Source: Arthrobacter sp. MAHUQ-56
GTDB lineage: Bacteria > Actinomycetota > Actinomycetes > Actinomycetales > Micrococcaceae
Length of the DNA: 64,000 nucleotides
Reading direction: 5' to 3'
NCBI RefSeq assembly: GCF_019710585.1
Contig: NZ_JAIFZQ010000021.1
Coordinates: 179,817-243,816 of the forward strand
Shown here: piece after piece, positions 37,991 through 46,743 of the stretch
Layout: every line of letters begins with the position of its first letter
Position numbering within the stretch: the first letter of the stretch is position 1
Position numbers and translations under genes: made by a program
Notes under the pieces: model-generated
Database searches by the model: none
What the model was told of the DNA's origin: nothing
The model's input: the letters and a program-made list of their open reading frames with translations, nothing else

Positions 37991-38293
37991 TTAGCCTTCG
38001 CACTCGCGGCAGTACTTCAAGCCGTCCTTTTCGCGGGCAACCTGGGAACGGTGGCGGACCAGGAAACACGAGGAACAGGTGAACTCATCCGACTGTTCGG
38101 GGACCACGATGACCGTCAGTTCCTCGTTGGAAAGATCGGCGCCGGGCAGGTCGATACCTTCCGCGGTGTCGTTCTCGTCGAGGTCGATGACCGCGGTCTG
38201 TGCGTTACCGCTCCTGGACGCTTGGAGGGCTTCGAGGGAGTCCGCGGGAGACTCTTCTTCCTGCTTGCGTGGAGCATCGTAATCGGTAGCCAT
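37991..38293 (-). CDS. DUF4193 family protein with zinc-ribbon-like cysteines
   Basis: A 100-residue acidic cytoplasmic protein. The C-terminal half holds FTCSSCFLVRHRSQ and LKYCRECEG, two CxxC pairs that look like a zinc ribbon. The first half is a charged region rich in Asp/Glu. The family is small, conserved in actinobacteria and uncharacterised. The ATG at 38293 (MATDYDAPRK) is chosen over the in-frame ATG at 38326 by family fit. A strong terminator follows. Confidence 0.9.
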   Translation of the reverse strand: MATDYDAPRKQEEESPADSLEALQASRSGNAQTAVIDLDENDTAEGIDLPGADLSNEELTVIVVPEQSDEFTCSSCFLVRHRSQVAREKDGLKYCRECEG

Positions 38294-38381
38294 AGCCTGT
38301 TCACTTTCGTTGCCGCACAGCGCCATTTCAGGCGCTTCAGGAAGTCTAGGGCATCATCCCGGTACTAAGGCAATAGTGTGC

Positions 38382-38585
38382 TCAACCAGACAACCCGCTG
38401 CCGTCGGGAAGGGTTTCGGCGTACTTGGCGCGGGCCAGATCGGCCCCCACGGCGACGCCGCTCAGGGCCGGCAGCCAGGCCCAGCGTGCAGCGTCCGCCA
38501 TGGGGTCGGCCGCCAGGGCCTCGGAATCGAAAGTGAAGGTCTGCATGAGCCAGGCGCGGAGCCGCGCGCGAAGGGTTGCCGTCAT
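38382..38585 (-). CDS. Small conserved-looking protein of unknown function
   Basis: A 67-residue soluble protein (MTATLRARLRAWLMQTFTFD...). There is a weakly amphipathic N-terminal helix and no recognised domain. No ribosome site precedes the ATG; TAGGTT ends 6 nt before it on the minus strand, as in a leaderless transcript. It is between the LacI regulator and the DUF4193 gene. Codon use is in line with neighbours, so it is probably real, but this rests on the ORF alone. Confidence 0.5.
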   Translation of the reverse strand: MTATLRARLRAWLMQTFTFDSEALAADPMADAARWAWLPALSGVAVGADLARAKYAETLPDGSGLSG

Positions 38586-38658
38586 GCCTGAAACCTACGC
38601 AGCTATTGTTGTGGCTTCGTTTCATGCCGGTCTCGCGGCCATTAACACTGTGCACCTG

Positions 38659-39672
38659 TCAGGCGGGTGCGGCGGTGCTGCTGCGCAGGACGAGTTCGGG
38701 CTCCACCACCAGCGTCCGCGGTCCTTCCGTGCCGTTGAGCGCCGTCAGCATGATGTCCATGCACCGCCGGCCGAGCTCTTCGAAGTCCTGCCGGACGGTG
38801 GTCAGCGGCGGGCTGAAATAGGCGGCCTCGGCCTGGTCGTCGAAGCCCACCACCGACACCTCCTGCGGCACCTTGATGCCCGCCTCGTTGAAGGCGCGCA
38901 GCACGCCCATGGCCATCTGGTCGTTGGCCACGAAGAGGGCCGTGGCGCGGTGGCCGGCCGCCAACTGCCGGCCGATCTCATAGCCGCTGCCGGCGCTCCA
39001 GTCCCCTTCGACCATGAGGTCGGAGTCGAGTCCTGCGGCGTCAAGCGTGGCCTTCCAGCCGTCGGCACGGGCCACGGCGTCGATCCAGTCCTGCGGCCCG
39101 GCAACATGACCTATCCTGCGGTGCCCCTGCTCGATCAGGTGCCGGACGGCCAGTTCGGCTCCGCGGCGCTGGTCCACGCGCACACCGCCCACGGCCTCGT
39201 TCCCGTCCGAGCCCACGGCCACCACCGGCACCCCGATGGGCAGCTCCGCCAGGGCGGCCAGTGTTCCCACGTGCGGAACGATCACCACGATCCCGTCCAC
39301 CGACTGGTCCAGGAAGTGCCGGACGGCGTCCAGGATGGCTTCCCGGCTGACCTCCCGCAGCGCGGCAATGCTCACGAAGTATCCGGCGTCGCGCGCCGCC
39401 TGTTCCACTCCGAGCAACGTGTTGGCCGGGCCGTACTGGGAGAGCTCGTTGCCCAGCACGCCGATGGTCTGCGAGCGCCGGGTCACCAGGCTCCGGGCTG
39501 CGGTGTTGCGGCGGTACCCGAGCTGGGCAATGGCCGCCTCAACCTTCTCCCGCGTCGCCTTGCTCACGTTGGGGTGGTTGTTGACCACCCGTGAGACGGT
39601 CTGGTGTGAGACTCCCGCCAGCTCCGCCACGTCCTCGAGCCGTGGCAGGCGGGGCGGCTTACTTTGTGTCAT
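38659..39672 (-). CDS. LacI-family regulator of the arabinose genes
   Basis: A 337-residue repressor: helix-turn-helix (about 11-35, LEDVAELAGVSHQTVSRVVNN), hinge helix, and a PBP-type sugar-binding domain. It starts 60 nt after araA on the same strand and is probably read with araB-araD-araA. By context it is the AraR-like repressor and its likely sites are the two matching operators at 43784-43797 and 43851-43864. The effector is inferred to be L-arabinose or a derivative, not shown. Confidence 0.9.
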   Translation of the reverse strand: MTQSKPPRLPRLEDVAELAGVSHQTVSRVVNNHPNVSKATREKVEAAIAQLGYRRNTAARSLVTRRSQTIGVLGNELSQYGPANTLLGVEQAARDAGYFVSIAALREVSREAILDAVRHFLDQSVDGIVVIVPHVGTLAALAELPIGVPVVAVGSDGNEAVGGVRVDQRRGAELAVRHLIEQGHRRIGHVAGPQDWIDAVARADGWKATLDAAGLDSDLMVEGDWSAGSGYEIGRQLAAGHRATALFVANDQMAMGVLRAFNEAGIKVPQEVSVVGFDDQAEAAYFSPPLTTVRQDFEELGRRCMDIMLTALNGTEGPRTLVVEPELVLRSSTAAPA

Positions 39673-39732
39673 GAGGCTATTGTCCGTGAGAGCGGCCGCC
39701 GCCGGGGCAACGACGGCGGCCGGGCGGCGGAT

Positions 39733-41253
39733 TCACAGTCCGCCGGCTAGCCGGTAGTACGCGGCGTTCCAGTTCAGGTCCTTCTTGAACTGGCGGATGG
39801 TGGTGCCCTCGTCGATGGTGAGCAGCTCGGTCTTGGCGATTTCCGCGAAGTCCTCGAACACGTCCATGCCCACCTGGGTGGAGAGCACGGTGTGGTGTGC
39901 TGCGCCGGCGGTGAGCCAGGCGGCGGCGGACGTGGCGAAGTCCGGCTTGGGCTGCCAGAGTGCGCGTGCCACCGGCAGGTTGGGCAGGGGCTGGTCCAGC
40001 GGGACCACGTCGACGGCGTTGGCCACCAGGCGGAACCGGTCCCGCATGTCGGAGAGGGCGACGACGACCCCCGGGGAGGCATCGGCGTCGAACACCAGCC
40101 GGACGGGGTCTTCCTTGCCGCCGATGCCCAGCGGGTGGATTTCCAGCCGCGGCTTGCCCGCCGTAAGGGAGGGGCAGACCTCCAGCATGTGGGCGCCCAG
40201 GATCTTTTCGGAGCCCGGTTCCAGGTGGTAGGTGTAGTCCTCCATCAGGGATGCGCCGCCGGGCAGGCCGGCGCCCATCACTTTCGCGGCGCGGACCAGG
40301 ATGGCGGTCTTCCAGTCGCCCTCGGCGCCAAAGCCGTAGCCGGCGGCCATGAGCCGCTGCACGGCCAGGCCGGGCAGCTGGCGGAGCGCGCCCAGGTCCT
40401 CGAAGGAGGTGGTGAAGGCTGCGGAGCCGTTGCCTTCGAGGAAGCTGCGCAGCCCCAGTTCGATCCGGGCGCCGTACCGCAGCGATTCGTGCCGGGCCGC
40501 GCCTGCGCGGAGTTCCGGCACCACGTCGTACAGGTCCTCGTACTCGGCAACCAGGGCGTCGACATCGGACTCCGCAGCGCCGTGCACGGCGTCGGCGAGC
40601 TCGTTGACGGACCAGGTGTTGACGGCGACGCCGAAGCGCAGCTCCGCCTCGGTCTTGTCGCCTTCAGTGACAGCGACGTTGCGCATGTTGTCGCCGAAAC
40701 GGGTCAGCTTCAGCGTCCGGACGGCGGCCCAGCCGGCGGCGGCGCGCTGCCAGGAACCCACCTGGCGCGCCACCTCGGGGTTGGAAACGTGGCCGACGAC
40801 GGTCTTGCGGGCGATGCCCAGGCGGGACTGGATGTACCCGAATTCGCGGTCGCCGTGCGCGGCCTGGTTCAGGTTCATGAAGTCGAAGTCGATGTCCGCC
40901 CAGGGCAGGTCGCGGTTGGCCTGCGTGTGCAGGTGCAGCAGCGGCTTGCGGAGCAGGTCCAGGCCGGAGATCCACATCTTGGCCGGGCTGAAGGTGTGCA
41001 TCCAGGCCGTCACGCCGATGACGGAATCGTCCGCGTTGGCCTCCAGCGCGGTCCGGCGGATCGCATCGGAATCTGTCAGGACGGGTTTCCAGACGATCCG
41101 GACCGGCACGGCCGAGGACGCGTTGAGCTGGTTGGCGATCTCCCGGGACTGGGCGGCCACCTGCTTGAGGACGTCTTCCCCGTAGAGGTGCTGGCTGCCG
41201 GTGAGGAACCAGACCTCGTAGCCGTCAAGGGAAGTGTTTGCTGCAGTGCTCAT
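39733..41253 (-). CDS. araA: L-arabinose isomerase
   Basis: A 506-residue Mn-dependent enzyme that converts L-arabinose to L-ribulose. Markers: VWFLTGSQHLYGEDVL at the N-terminus, GVTAWMHTFSPAKMW, and the active-site region SFEDLGALRQLPG and GEGDWKTA-like AEGDWKTAILV; His in SEKILGAHMLEVCPSL. AGGAG precedes the ATG at 41253. It is third in the araB-araD-araA run and followed by the LacI gene. Confidence 0.97.
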   Translation of the reverse strand: MSTAANTSLDGYEVWFLTGSQHLYGEDVLKQVAAQSREIANQLNASSAVPVRIVWKPVLTDSDAIRRTALEANADDSVIGVTAWMHTFSPAKMWISGLDLLRKPLLHLHTQANRDLPWADIDFDFMNLNQAAHGDREFGYIQSRLGIARKTVVGHVSNPEVARQVGSWQRAAAGWAAVRTLKLTRFGDNMRNVAVTEGDKTEAELRFGVAVNTWSVNELADAVHGAAESDVDALVAEYEDLYDVVPELRAGAARHESLRYGARIELGLRSFLEGNGSAAFTTSFEDLGALRQLPGLAVQRLMAAGYGFGAEGDWKTAILVRAAKVMGAGLPGGASLMEDYTYHLEPGSEKILGAHMLEVCPSLTAGKPRLEIHPLGIGGKEDPVRLVFDADASPGVVVALSDMRDRFRLVANAVDVVPLDQPLPNLPVARALWQPKPDFATSAAAWLTAGAAHHTVLSTQVGMDVFEDFAEIAKTELLTIDEGTTIRQFKKDLNWNAAYYRLAGGL

Positions 41254-41290
41254 GGGTTCTCCTGGGAAGTCGTAAGGTGACGGCGTTGAA

Positions 41291-41983
41291 CTACTGGCCG
41301 TAGACGTTCTGGTAGCGGGCGTAAAGGGAATCGATGTGGCCCTGGTCGATGGGCAGCGGGTCACCGAGCTGCCGGGCGATGTGGACGGTTCGGGCCACTT
41401 CCTCGCACATGACGGCGGCCTTCACGGCGGCCCGGGCATCCTTGCCGATGGTGAAAGGACCGTGGTTCTGCATCAGGACCGCCGGTGAGTTCGAGTTCTT
41501 CAGGGTCTCCACGATGCCGTGGCCGATCGAATCGTCGCCGATCAGCGCGAACGGGCCCACCGGTATCTCCCCGCCGAATTCATCCCCCATCATGGTGAGC
41601 ACGCACGGAATCGCCTCCCCGCGGGCCGCCCACGCGGTGGCATAGGTGGAGTGTGTATGCACCACGCCGCCGACCTCCGGCATGTGCCGGTAGACGTAGG
41701 CGTGGGCTGCGGTGTCCGAGGACGGCGACAGCGCAGGGTTGCCCCACTCGCCGTCCCCATTGCCCGGCACCGGAACGCCGTACAGATCGGTGACGATCAT
41801 CTGCTCCGGCGTCAGGTCCTGGTAGGACACGCCGGAGGGCTTGATGACCATGAGGTCCGTGCCGGGAACCCGTGAGGAGACGTTGCCGGCTGTCCACACC
41901 ACCAGTTCGTACCGGGTCAGTTCTGCGTGCAGCGCGCACACTTCCTCCCGGACGCGGGCGATGGTTTCGAGGATTGCGCTCAT
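41291..41983 (-). CDS. araD: L-ribulose-5-phosphate 4-epimerase
   Basis: A 230-residue zinc enzyme of the class II aldolase family that turns L-ribulose-5-phosphate into D-xylulose-5-phosphate. The zinc histidines are visible in GGVVHTHSTYATAWA and in the later ARTVHIARQLG block. The start overlaps the araB stop by 4 nt (ATGA), so the two are translationally coupled. The family is normally 227-235 residues. Confidence 0.97.
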   Translation of the reverse strand: MSAILETIARVREEVCALHAELTRYELVVWTAGNVSSRVPGTDLMVIKPSGVSYQDLTPEQMIVTDLYGVPVPGNGDGEWGNPALSPSSDTAAHAYVYRHMPEVGGVVHTHSTYATAWAARGEAIPCVLTMMGDEFGGEIPVGPFALIGDDSIGHGIVETLKNSNSPAVLMQNHGPFTIGKDARAAVKAAVMCEEVARTVHIARQLGDPLPIDQGHIDSLYARYQNVYGQ

Positions 41984-43707
41984 GCGGACACCTCCACGGT
42001 TGTTCTGGCGGCGTTGCGCTGGATGGCCTTGAGCCGGTGCATCACGTCGTTGCCGCCCCGGCCGAAGTAGTCGTGCAGCGCCGTGTACTCCTGGAACAAC
42101 TCGTCGTATGCGGCCACGTTTTCCGGGATCGGCGTGTACACCTCGCCGGGTTCGGCGCCCATCGCGGCGGCGGCCTCGCGGATGTCAGCATACTCACCCG
42201 CAGCCACCGCGGCGTGGATGGCCGATCCCAGCGCCGGGCCCTGCTCTGAACCGATGGTGGACAACTGCAGGCCCGTGGCATCCGCATAAATCTGCATCAG
42301 CAGCCTGTTCTTCAGCAGGCCGCCGGCAACGATGAATTCCTTGACCGGCACCCCCGCGGCCCGGAAGGCCTCCACGATGGTGCGGGTCCCGAATGCGGTG
42401 GCTTCCAACAGCGCCCGGTACGTGTCCTCCGGCCGTGTGGCCAGGGTCTGGCCCACTACGATCCCGGACAGCTCGTGGTCCACCAGGACCGAACGGTTGC
42501 CCGAGTGCCAGTCCAGCGCGATCAGGCCGTGCTCTCCGATGGCCTGCCGCGACGCCAGATCGGTGAGGTATTCATGGATCCCCAGGCCTGCACCCTTGGC
42601 AGCCTGGTGGTACTCGGGCGGGACGCCGTACTTGGTGAACCAGCCGAAAATGTCACCCACGCCGGACTGCCCGGCCTCGTAGCCCCACAGCCCGGGCACG
42701 ATCCCGCCATCCACCACCCCGCACATCCCCGGTACCTCACGCAGATCCGTGCCGTTCATCACGTGGCAGGTGGAGGTTCCCATGATCGCCACGAGCTGGC
42801 CGGGGTCCACAGCCTTGGCAGCCGGGGCCGTGACATGCGCGTCAACGTTTCCCACGGCCACGGCAATGCCCTCCGGCAGCCCCGTCCAGGCCGCCGCCTC
42901 GGCCGTCAGGGTGCCCGCGGCATCGCCGAGCCGCCCGATGGTGTGCTCCAGCTTGCTGCTGACAAAGTCCTTGAAATCCGGGTTCAGGGCGGCCAGGAAA
43001 TCCTCCGACGGATACCGGCCGTCCTGGTAAATGCCTTTGTAGCCGGCAGTGCAGGCATTGCGGACATAGCGGCCGCACAGCTGCCAGACGATCCAGTCCG
43101 CCGCCTCCACCCAGTGGTCCATCGCGGCGTAGGCCTCCGGATCCTCTTCCAGCAGCTGCAGCCCTTTGGCGAATTCCCATTCCGAGGAGATCAGGCCCCC
43201 GTAGCGCGGAAGCCAGTCCTCGCCGCGCTCGGCGGCCAGCCGGTTAATCCGGTCGGCCTGCCCCTGCGCCGCGTGGTGCCGCCAGAGTTTCACATAGGCG
43301 TGCGGCCGGTTCCCGTAGCCGGGCAGTTCGTTCAGTGGCGTGCCATCGGCCTTGACCGGCACCATAGTGCAGGCGGTGAAGTCCGTGGCAATCCCGACGA
43401 CGGCGGCCGGGTCGATCCCGGCGGCCGCCACCGCGGCAGGTACGGCATTGCGCAGCACTTCACGGTAGTCGTTGGGCACCTGAAGCGCCCACTCACCGGG
43501 AAGCCGCACGGCTTGTCCGTTGGATCCCGCGCCTGCAGTGTCCTCCGGAAGCCGGTCCGTGACCACGGCGTGCGGGTATTCGTGGACGGCGCTGCCGAGC
43601 TCCTGGCCGTCGCGCACCCGCACTACGACGGCGCGCCCCGAAAGGGTCCCGTAGTCCACTCCGATGACGCAGGGCTCGGAGCTGGATCTGTTCAACGTCT
43701 CTGGCAT
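41980..43707 (-). CDS. araB: Ribulokinase
   Basis: A 575-residue FGGY-family kinase that phosphorylates L-ribulose with ATP. The N-terminal ATPase motif is VIGVDYGTLSGRAVVV; the catalytic Asp region is in IATDFTACTMV, and the FGGY C-terminal block includes FIVAGGLLKNRLLMQIYAD. GGAGG lies 4 nt before the ATG at 43707. First gene of the araB-araD-araA operon, divergent from the sugar ABC importer with shared operators. Confidence 0.97.
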   Translation of the reverse strand: MPETLNRSSSEPCVIGVDYGTLSGRAVVVRVRDGQELGSAVHEYPHAVVTDRLPEDTAGAGSNGQAVRLPGEWALQVPNDYREVLRNAVPAAVAAAGIDPAAVVGIATDFTACTMVPVKADGTPLNELPGYGNRPHAYVKLWRHHAAQGQADRINRLAAERGEDWLPRYGGLISSEWEFAKGLQLLEEDPEAYAAMDHWVEAADWIVWQLCGRYVRNACTAGYKGIYQDGRYPSEDFLAALNPDFKDFVSSKLEHTIGRLGDAAGTLTAEAAAWTGLPEGIAVAVGNVDAHVTAPAAKAVDPGQLVAIMGTSTCHVMNGTDLREVPGMCGVVDGGIVPGLWGYEAGQSGVGDIFGWFTKYGVPPEYHQAAKGAGLGIHEYLTDLASRQAIGEHGLIALDWHSGNRSVLVDHELSGIVVGQTLATRPEDTYRALLEATAFGTRTIVEAFRAAGVPVKEFIVAGGLLKNRLLMQIYADATGLQLSTIGSEQGPALGSAIHAAVAAGEYADIREAAAAMGAEPGEVYTPIPENVAAYDELFQEYTALHDYFGRGGNDVMHRLKAIQRNAARTTVEVSA

Positions 43708-43783
43708 GGTGCCTCCATCCGGGAGGCAGCGGCCTCATTACCGGGGGTTGTAGGGTCTGGGTCGAGGTAAGTTCTGGAGCAAG

Positions 43784-43797
43784 TGTGAACGCTAACA
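43784..43797 (-). promoter_or_regulatory. LacI-type operator over the araB promoter
   Basis: TGTGAA-CG-CTAACA, centred at 43790-43791. On the minus strand it contains TTGTTA (43798-43793), which fits a -35 box with AGAACT (43775-43770) as a weak -10 after 17 nt. It matches the second copy in inverted orientation over 15 bases. Confidence 0.7.
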
Positions 43798-43850
43798 AGG
43801 AAAGATGTCAACGAGAGCGAAAAACTTTCGAGATTCTGCGAGGCCGGTCT

Positions 43851-43864
43851 TGTTAGCGTTCACA
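43851..43864 (+). promoter_or_regulatory. LacI-type operator over the sugar-importer promoter
   Basis: TGTTAG-CG-TTCACA, the exact reverse complement of the araB-side copy, centred at 43857-43858, 67 bp from it. It overlaps the -35 TTGTTA (43850-43855); -10 TATATT is at 43873-43878 after 17 nt. Confidence 0.75.
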
Positions 43865-43972
43865 AGTCGGTCTATATTGAACCGACACATCAACAATGTG
43901 GCCAGGGCCAGGGAGCGTCGGCGCTGCCCGGTCCACCAACACTTCGTGGCAGTGCTGCCGCGGAAGGAGAAA

Positions 43973-45103
43973 ATGGTGAGAATCAAAAAACTCATGGGCG
44001 CGGTGGCTCTTGTCCTCGCCCTGACGGTGGGCGCCACCGGTTGCGGCACCCGGGGCGGGGCCAGCACTGAATCCGGCAGCGCGGCCAAGCCCAGCGATTC
44101 GCTCGTGGGAATCTCGATGCCCACGCAGACGTCCGAACGGTGGATTGCCGATGGCGCAAACGTGGAAAAGTCGCTGAAGGACCTCGGGTACAAGACTGAC
44201 CTGCAGTTCGCCAATGACGACATCCCCACCCAGGTCTCGCAGATCGAAAACATGCTGACCAAGGGCGCCAAGGCTTTGATCATCGCTGCCATTGACGGCA
44301 CCACCCTGACCGACGTCCTGGCCAAGGCCAAAGAGCAGAACGTCAAGGTCATTGCCTACGACCGCCTGATCAACGGCACCCCCAACGTGGATTACTACAC
44401 CACGTTCGACAACTACACCGTCGGCGTCCAGCAGGCTACCTCGCTTCTGACCGGCTTGGGCCTTATCGACTCCAGCGGCAAGAAGGTGGATGGCAAGGGC
44501 CCCTTCAACATCGAGCTTTTCGCCGGAAGCCCCGACGACAACAACGCCAACTTCTTCTGGACCGGTGCCATGGACACCCTCAAGCCGTACATGGACGCCG
44601 GCACCCTGAAGGTCCCCAGCGGCCAGACCAAGTTCGAGCAGGCCGCGATCCTTCGCTGGCAGGCACCCGTGGCACAGAAGCGCATGGAGGACATCATCAC
44701 CTCCGCCTACAGCTCCGGAACCAAGCTGAACGGCGTCCTGTCTCCGTATGACGGCCTGTCCATCGGCATCATCTCGGCCCTCACCAGCACCGGCGGCTAC
44801 GCCAAGGGAAGCCTGCCGGTGGTCACCGGCCAGGACGCCGAAAAGGGCTCCGTGAAGTCCATCATCGCCGGCGAGCAGTACTCCACCATCTTCAAGGACA
44901 CCCGCCAGCTGGGCGCCCAGGCCGTCAAGATGGTTGATTCTGTCCTCAAGGGCCAGGAACCGGAAACCAATGACACCAAGACCTACAACAACAAGGTCAA
45001 GGTTGTCCCGGCCTTCCTGCTGAAGTCCGTGATCATCACCAAGGACAACTATAAGAAGGAACTGATCGACTCGGGTTACTACACCGATGCCGACGTGAAG
45101 TAG
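43973..45103 (+). CDS. chvE: Monosaccharide ABC transporter substrate-binding lipoprotein (ChvE-like)
   Basis: A 376-residue PBP type I sugar-binding lipoprotein with lipobox GATGCG (Cys near residue 23). Core: LVGISMPTQTSERWIADGANV, the ribose-type hinge LIIAAIDGTTLTDVL and FAGSPDDNNANFFW. It fits the ChvE/xylose-arabinose-type binding proteins of MmsAB transporters. AAGGAG lies just upstream; GTG at 43976 is an alternative start with better spacing. It is divergent from araB, so L-arabinose is the likely ligand. Confidence 0.92.
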   Translation: MVRIKKLMGAVALVLALTVGATGCGTRGGASTESGSAAKPSDSLVGISMPTQTSERWIADGANVEKSLKDLGYKTDLQFANDDIPTQVSQIENMLTKGAKALIIAAIDGTTLTDVLAKAKEQNVKVIAYDRLINGTPNVDYYTTFDNYTVGVQQATSLLTGLGLIDSSGKKVDGKGPFNIELFAGSPDDNNANFFWTGAMDTLKPYMDAGTLKVPSGQTKFEQAAILRWQAPVAQKRMEDIITSAYSSGTKLNGVLSPYDGLSIGIISALTSTGGYAKGSLPVVTGQDAEKGSVKSIIAGEQYSTIFKDTRQLGAQAVKMVDSVLKGQEPETNDTKTYNNKVKVVPAFLLKSVIITKDNYKKELIDSGYYTDADVK

Positions 45104-45209
45104 TCAGCGTCCGGGGCTGTGGCCCGGCTCGTCGCCGGGCCACAGCCCCTCCCGCAACCTCCTGCAGCAGCAGGAAGGCCAAGCTTCGACCAGTCAGTGG
45201 GAATTGACG

Positions 45210-46739
45210 ATGAACACACCCATTCTTCAAATGCGAGGAATTACCAAAACGTTCCCCGGCGTGAAAGCGCTGCAGGACGTCACCCTGGATGTGAACCGTG
45301 GAGAGGTCCACGCCATCTGTGGTGAAAACGGAGCCGGCAAATCAACGCTCATGAAAGTGTTGTCCGGCGTCTATCCACACAACAGCTTCGACGGGGAAAT
45401 CCTCTTCGAGAACGAACCCTGCAACTTCTCCAGCATTTCGGACAGCGAGAAGCGGGGAATTGTCATCATCCACCAGGAACTTGCTCTGAGCCCGTACCTG
45501 TCAATTGCCGAGAACATTTACCTGGGCAACGAACAGGCCACCAACGGCTGGGTGGACTGGCGCAAGACAAACCTGGAGGCCGCCAGGCTGCTGGCCCGAG
45601 TCGGCCTGGACGAAAACCCGGTCACCCCCGTGCAGCACATCAGCGTGGGCAAGCAGCAACTGGTGGAGATCGCTAAGGCGCTTTCCAAGGAAGTGAAGCT
45701 GCTCATCCTGGACGAGCCGACGGCCGCCCTCAACGACGAGGATTCCGGCCACCTGCTGGACCTGATCCTCCACTTGAAGGGCCAAGGGGTTACCAGCATC
45801 ATCATCAGCCATAAACTCAACGAAATCCGCAAGGTGGCCGATGCCGTCACCATCATCCGGGACGGCAAGACCATCGAGACCCTGCGCCTTGACGAAGGCC
45901 AGATCACGCAGGAACGGATCATCCGCGGCATGGTGGGCCGGGACCTGGAGAGCCTGTATCCGGACCGCGAACCGAACATCGGCGAGGAAGTCCTGCGGAT
46001 CGAAGACTGGTCCGTGCGCCACCCCCAGGACCACACCCGCATGGTGGTCAACAACGCCAACCTGCATGTCCGGAAGGGCGAAGTCGTGGGACTCGCCGGA
46101 CTGATGGGCGCCGGCCGCACCGAACTGGCCATGAGCGTTTTCGGCCGCACCTACGGCACCGCCACGTCAGGAAAGGTCTATAAGTACGGCAAGGAAATCA
46201 ACACCGCCACGGTGTCGGACGCGATCAGGCACGGCATTGCCTACGCCACCGAGGACCGCAAGCACTACGGCCTGAACCTCATTGAGGACATCAAGCGGAA
46301 CATCTCCCTGGCAGCGCTGCGCAAGCTCGCCAAGCGCGGCTTCGTCGACAAGAACCAGGAGACCGTGGTGGCCAACGGCTACCGCAGGAGCATGAACATC
46401 AAAGCGCCGTCGGTGGCTGCCATCACCGGAAAGCTCTCCGGCGGCAACCAGCAAAAAGTGGTACTCAGCAAATGGATGTTCTCCGACCCTGACGTGCTTA
46501 TCCTCGATGAACCCACCCGCGGGATCGATGTCGGCGCCAAATTCGAGATCTATACGATCATCGCCAAACTTGCGGCCGAAGGAAAAGCAGTCATTGTGAT
46601 TTCCTCTGAGCTGCCGGAACTGCTCGGAATCTGCGACCGCATCTACACGCTCGCCGCCGGCCACATCACAGGCGAAGTTCCCATCGCCGAGGCCACCCAG
46701 GAAACACTGATGCACTACATGACCAAAGAGAAGGAATAG
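45210..46739 (+). CDS. mmsA: Monosaccharide ABC transporter ATP-binding protein
   Basis: A 509-residue double-cassette ATPase of the CUT2 class (AraG/XylG/MmsA). First cassette: Walker A GENGAGKSTL (about 38-47), signature HISVGKQQLVEIAKAL, Walker B LLILDEPTAALN. The second cassette has a diverged Walker A (GLMGAGRTEL) as usual for CUT2, signature LSGGNQQKVVLSKWM and DVLILDEPTRGIDVG. The preferred start is ATG 45210, two codons after a TTG. It lies 106 nt after the binding-protein gene and 4 nt before mmsB. Confidence 0.95.
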   Translation: MNTPILQMRGITKTFPGVKALQDVTLDVNRGEVHAICGENGAGKSTLMKVLSGVYPHNSFDGEILFENEPCNFSSISDSEKRGIVIIHQELALSPYLSIAENIYLGNEQATNGWVDWRKTNLEAARLLARVGLDENPVTPVQHISVGKQQLVEIAKALSKEVKLLILDEPTAALNDEDSGHLLDLILHLKGQGVTSIIISHKLNEIRKVADAVTIIRDGKTIETLRLDEGQITQERIIRGMVGRDLESLYPDREPNIGEEVLRIEDWSVRHPQDHTRMVVNNANLHVRKGEVVGLAGLMGAGRTELAMSVFGRTYGTATSGKVYKYGKEINTATVSDAIRHGIAYATEDRKHYGLNLIEDIKRNISLAALRKLAKRGFVDKNQETVVANGYRRSMNIKAPSVAAITGKLSGGNQQKVVLSKWMFSDPDVLILDEPTRGIDVGAKFEIYTIIAKLAAEGKAVIVISSELPELLGICDRIYTLAAGHITGEVPIAEATQETLMHYMTKEKE

Positions 46740-46743
46740 CGAA

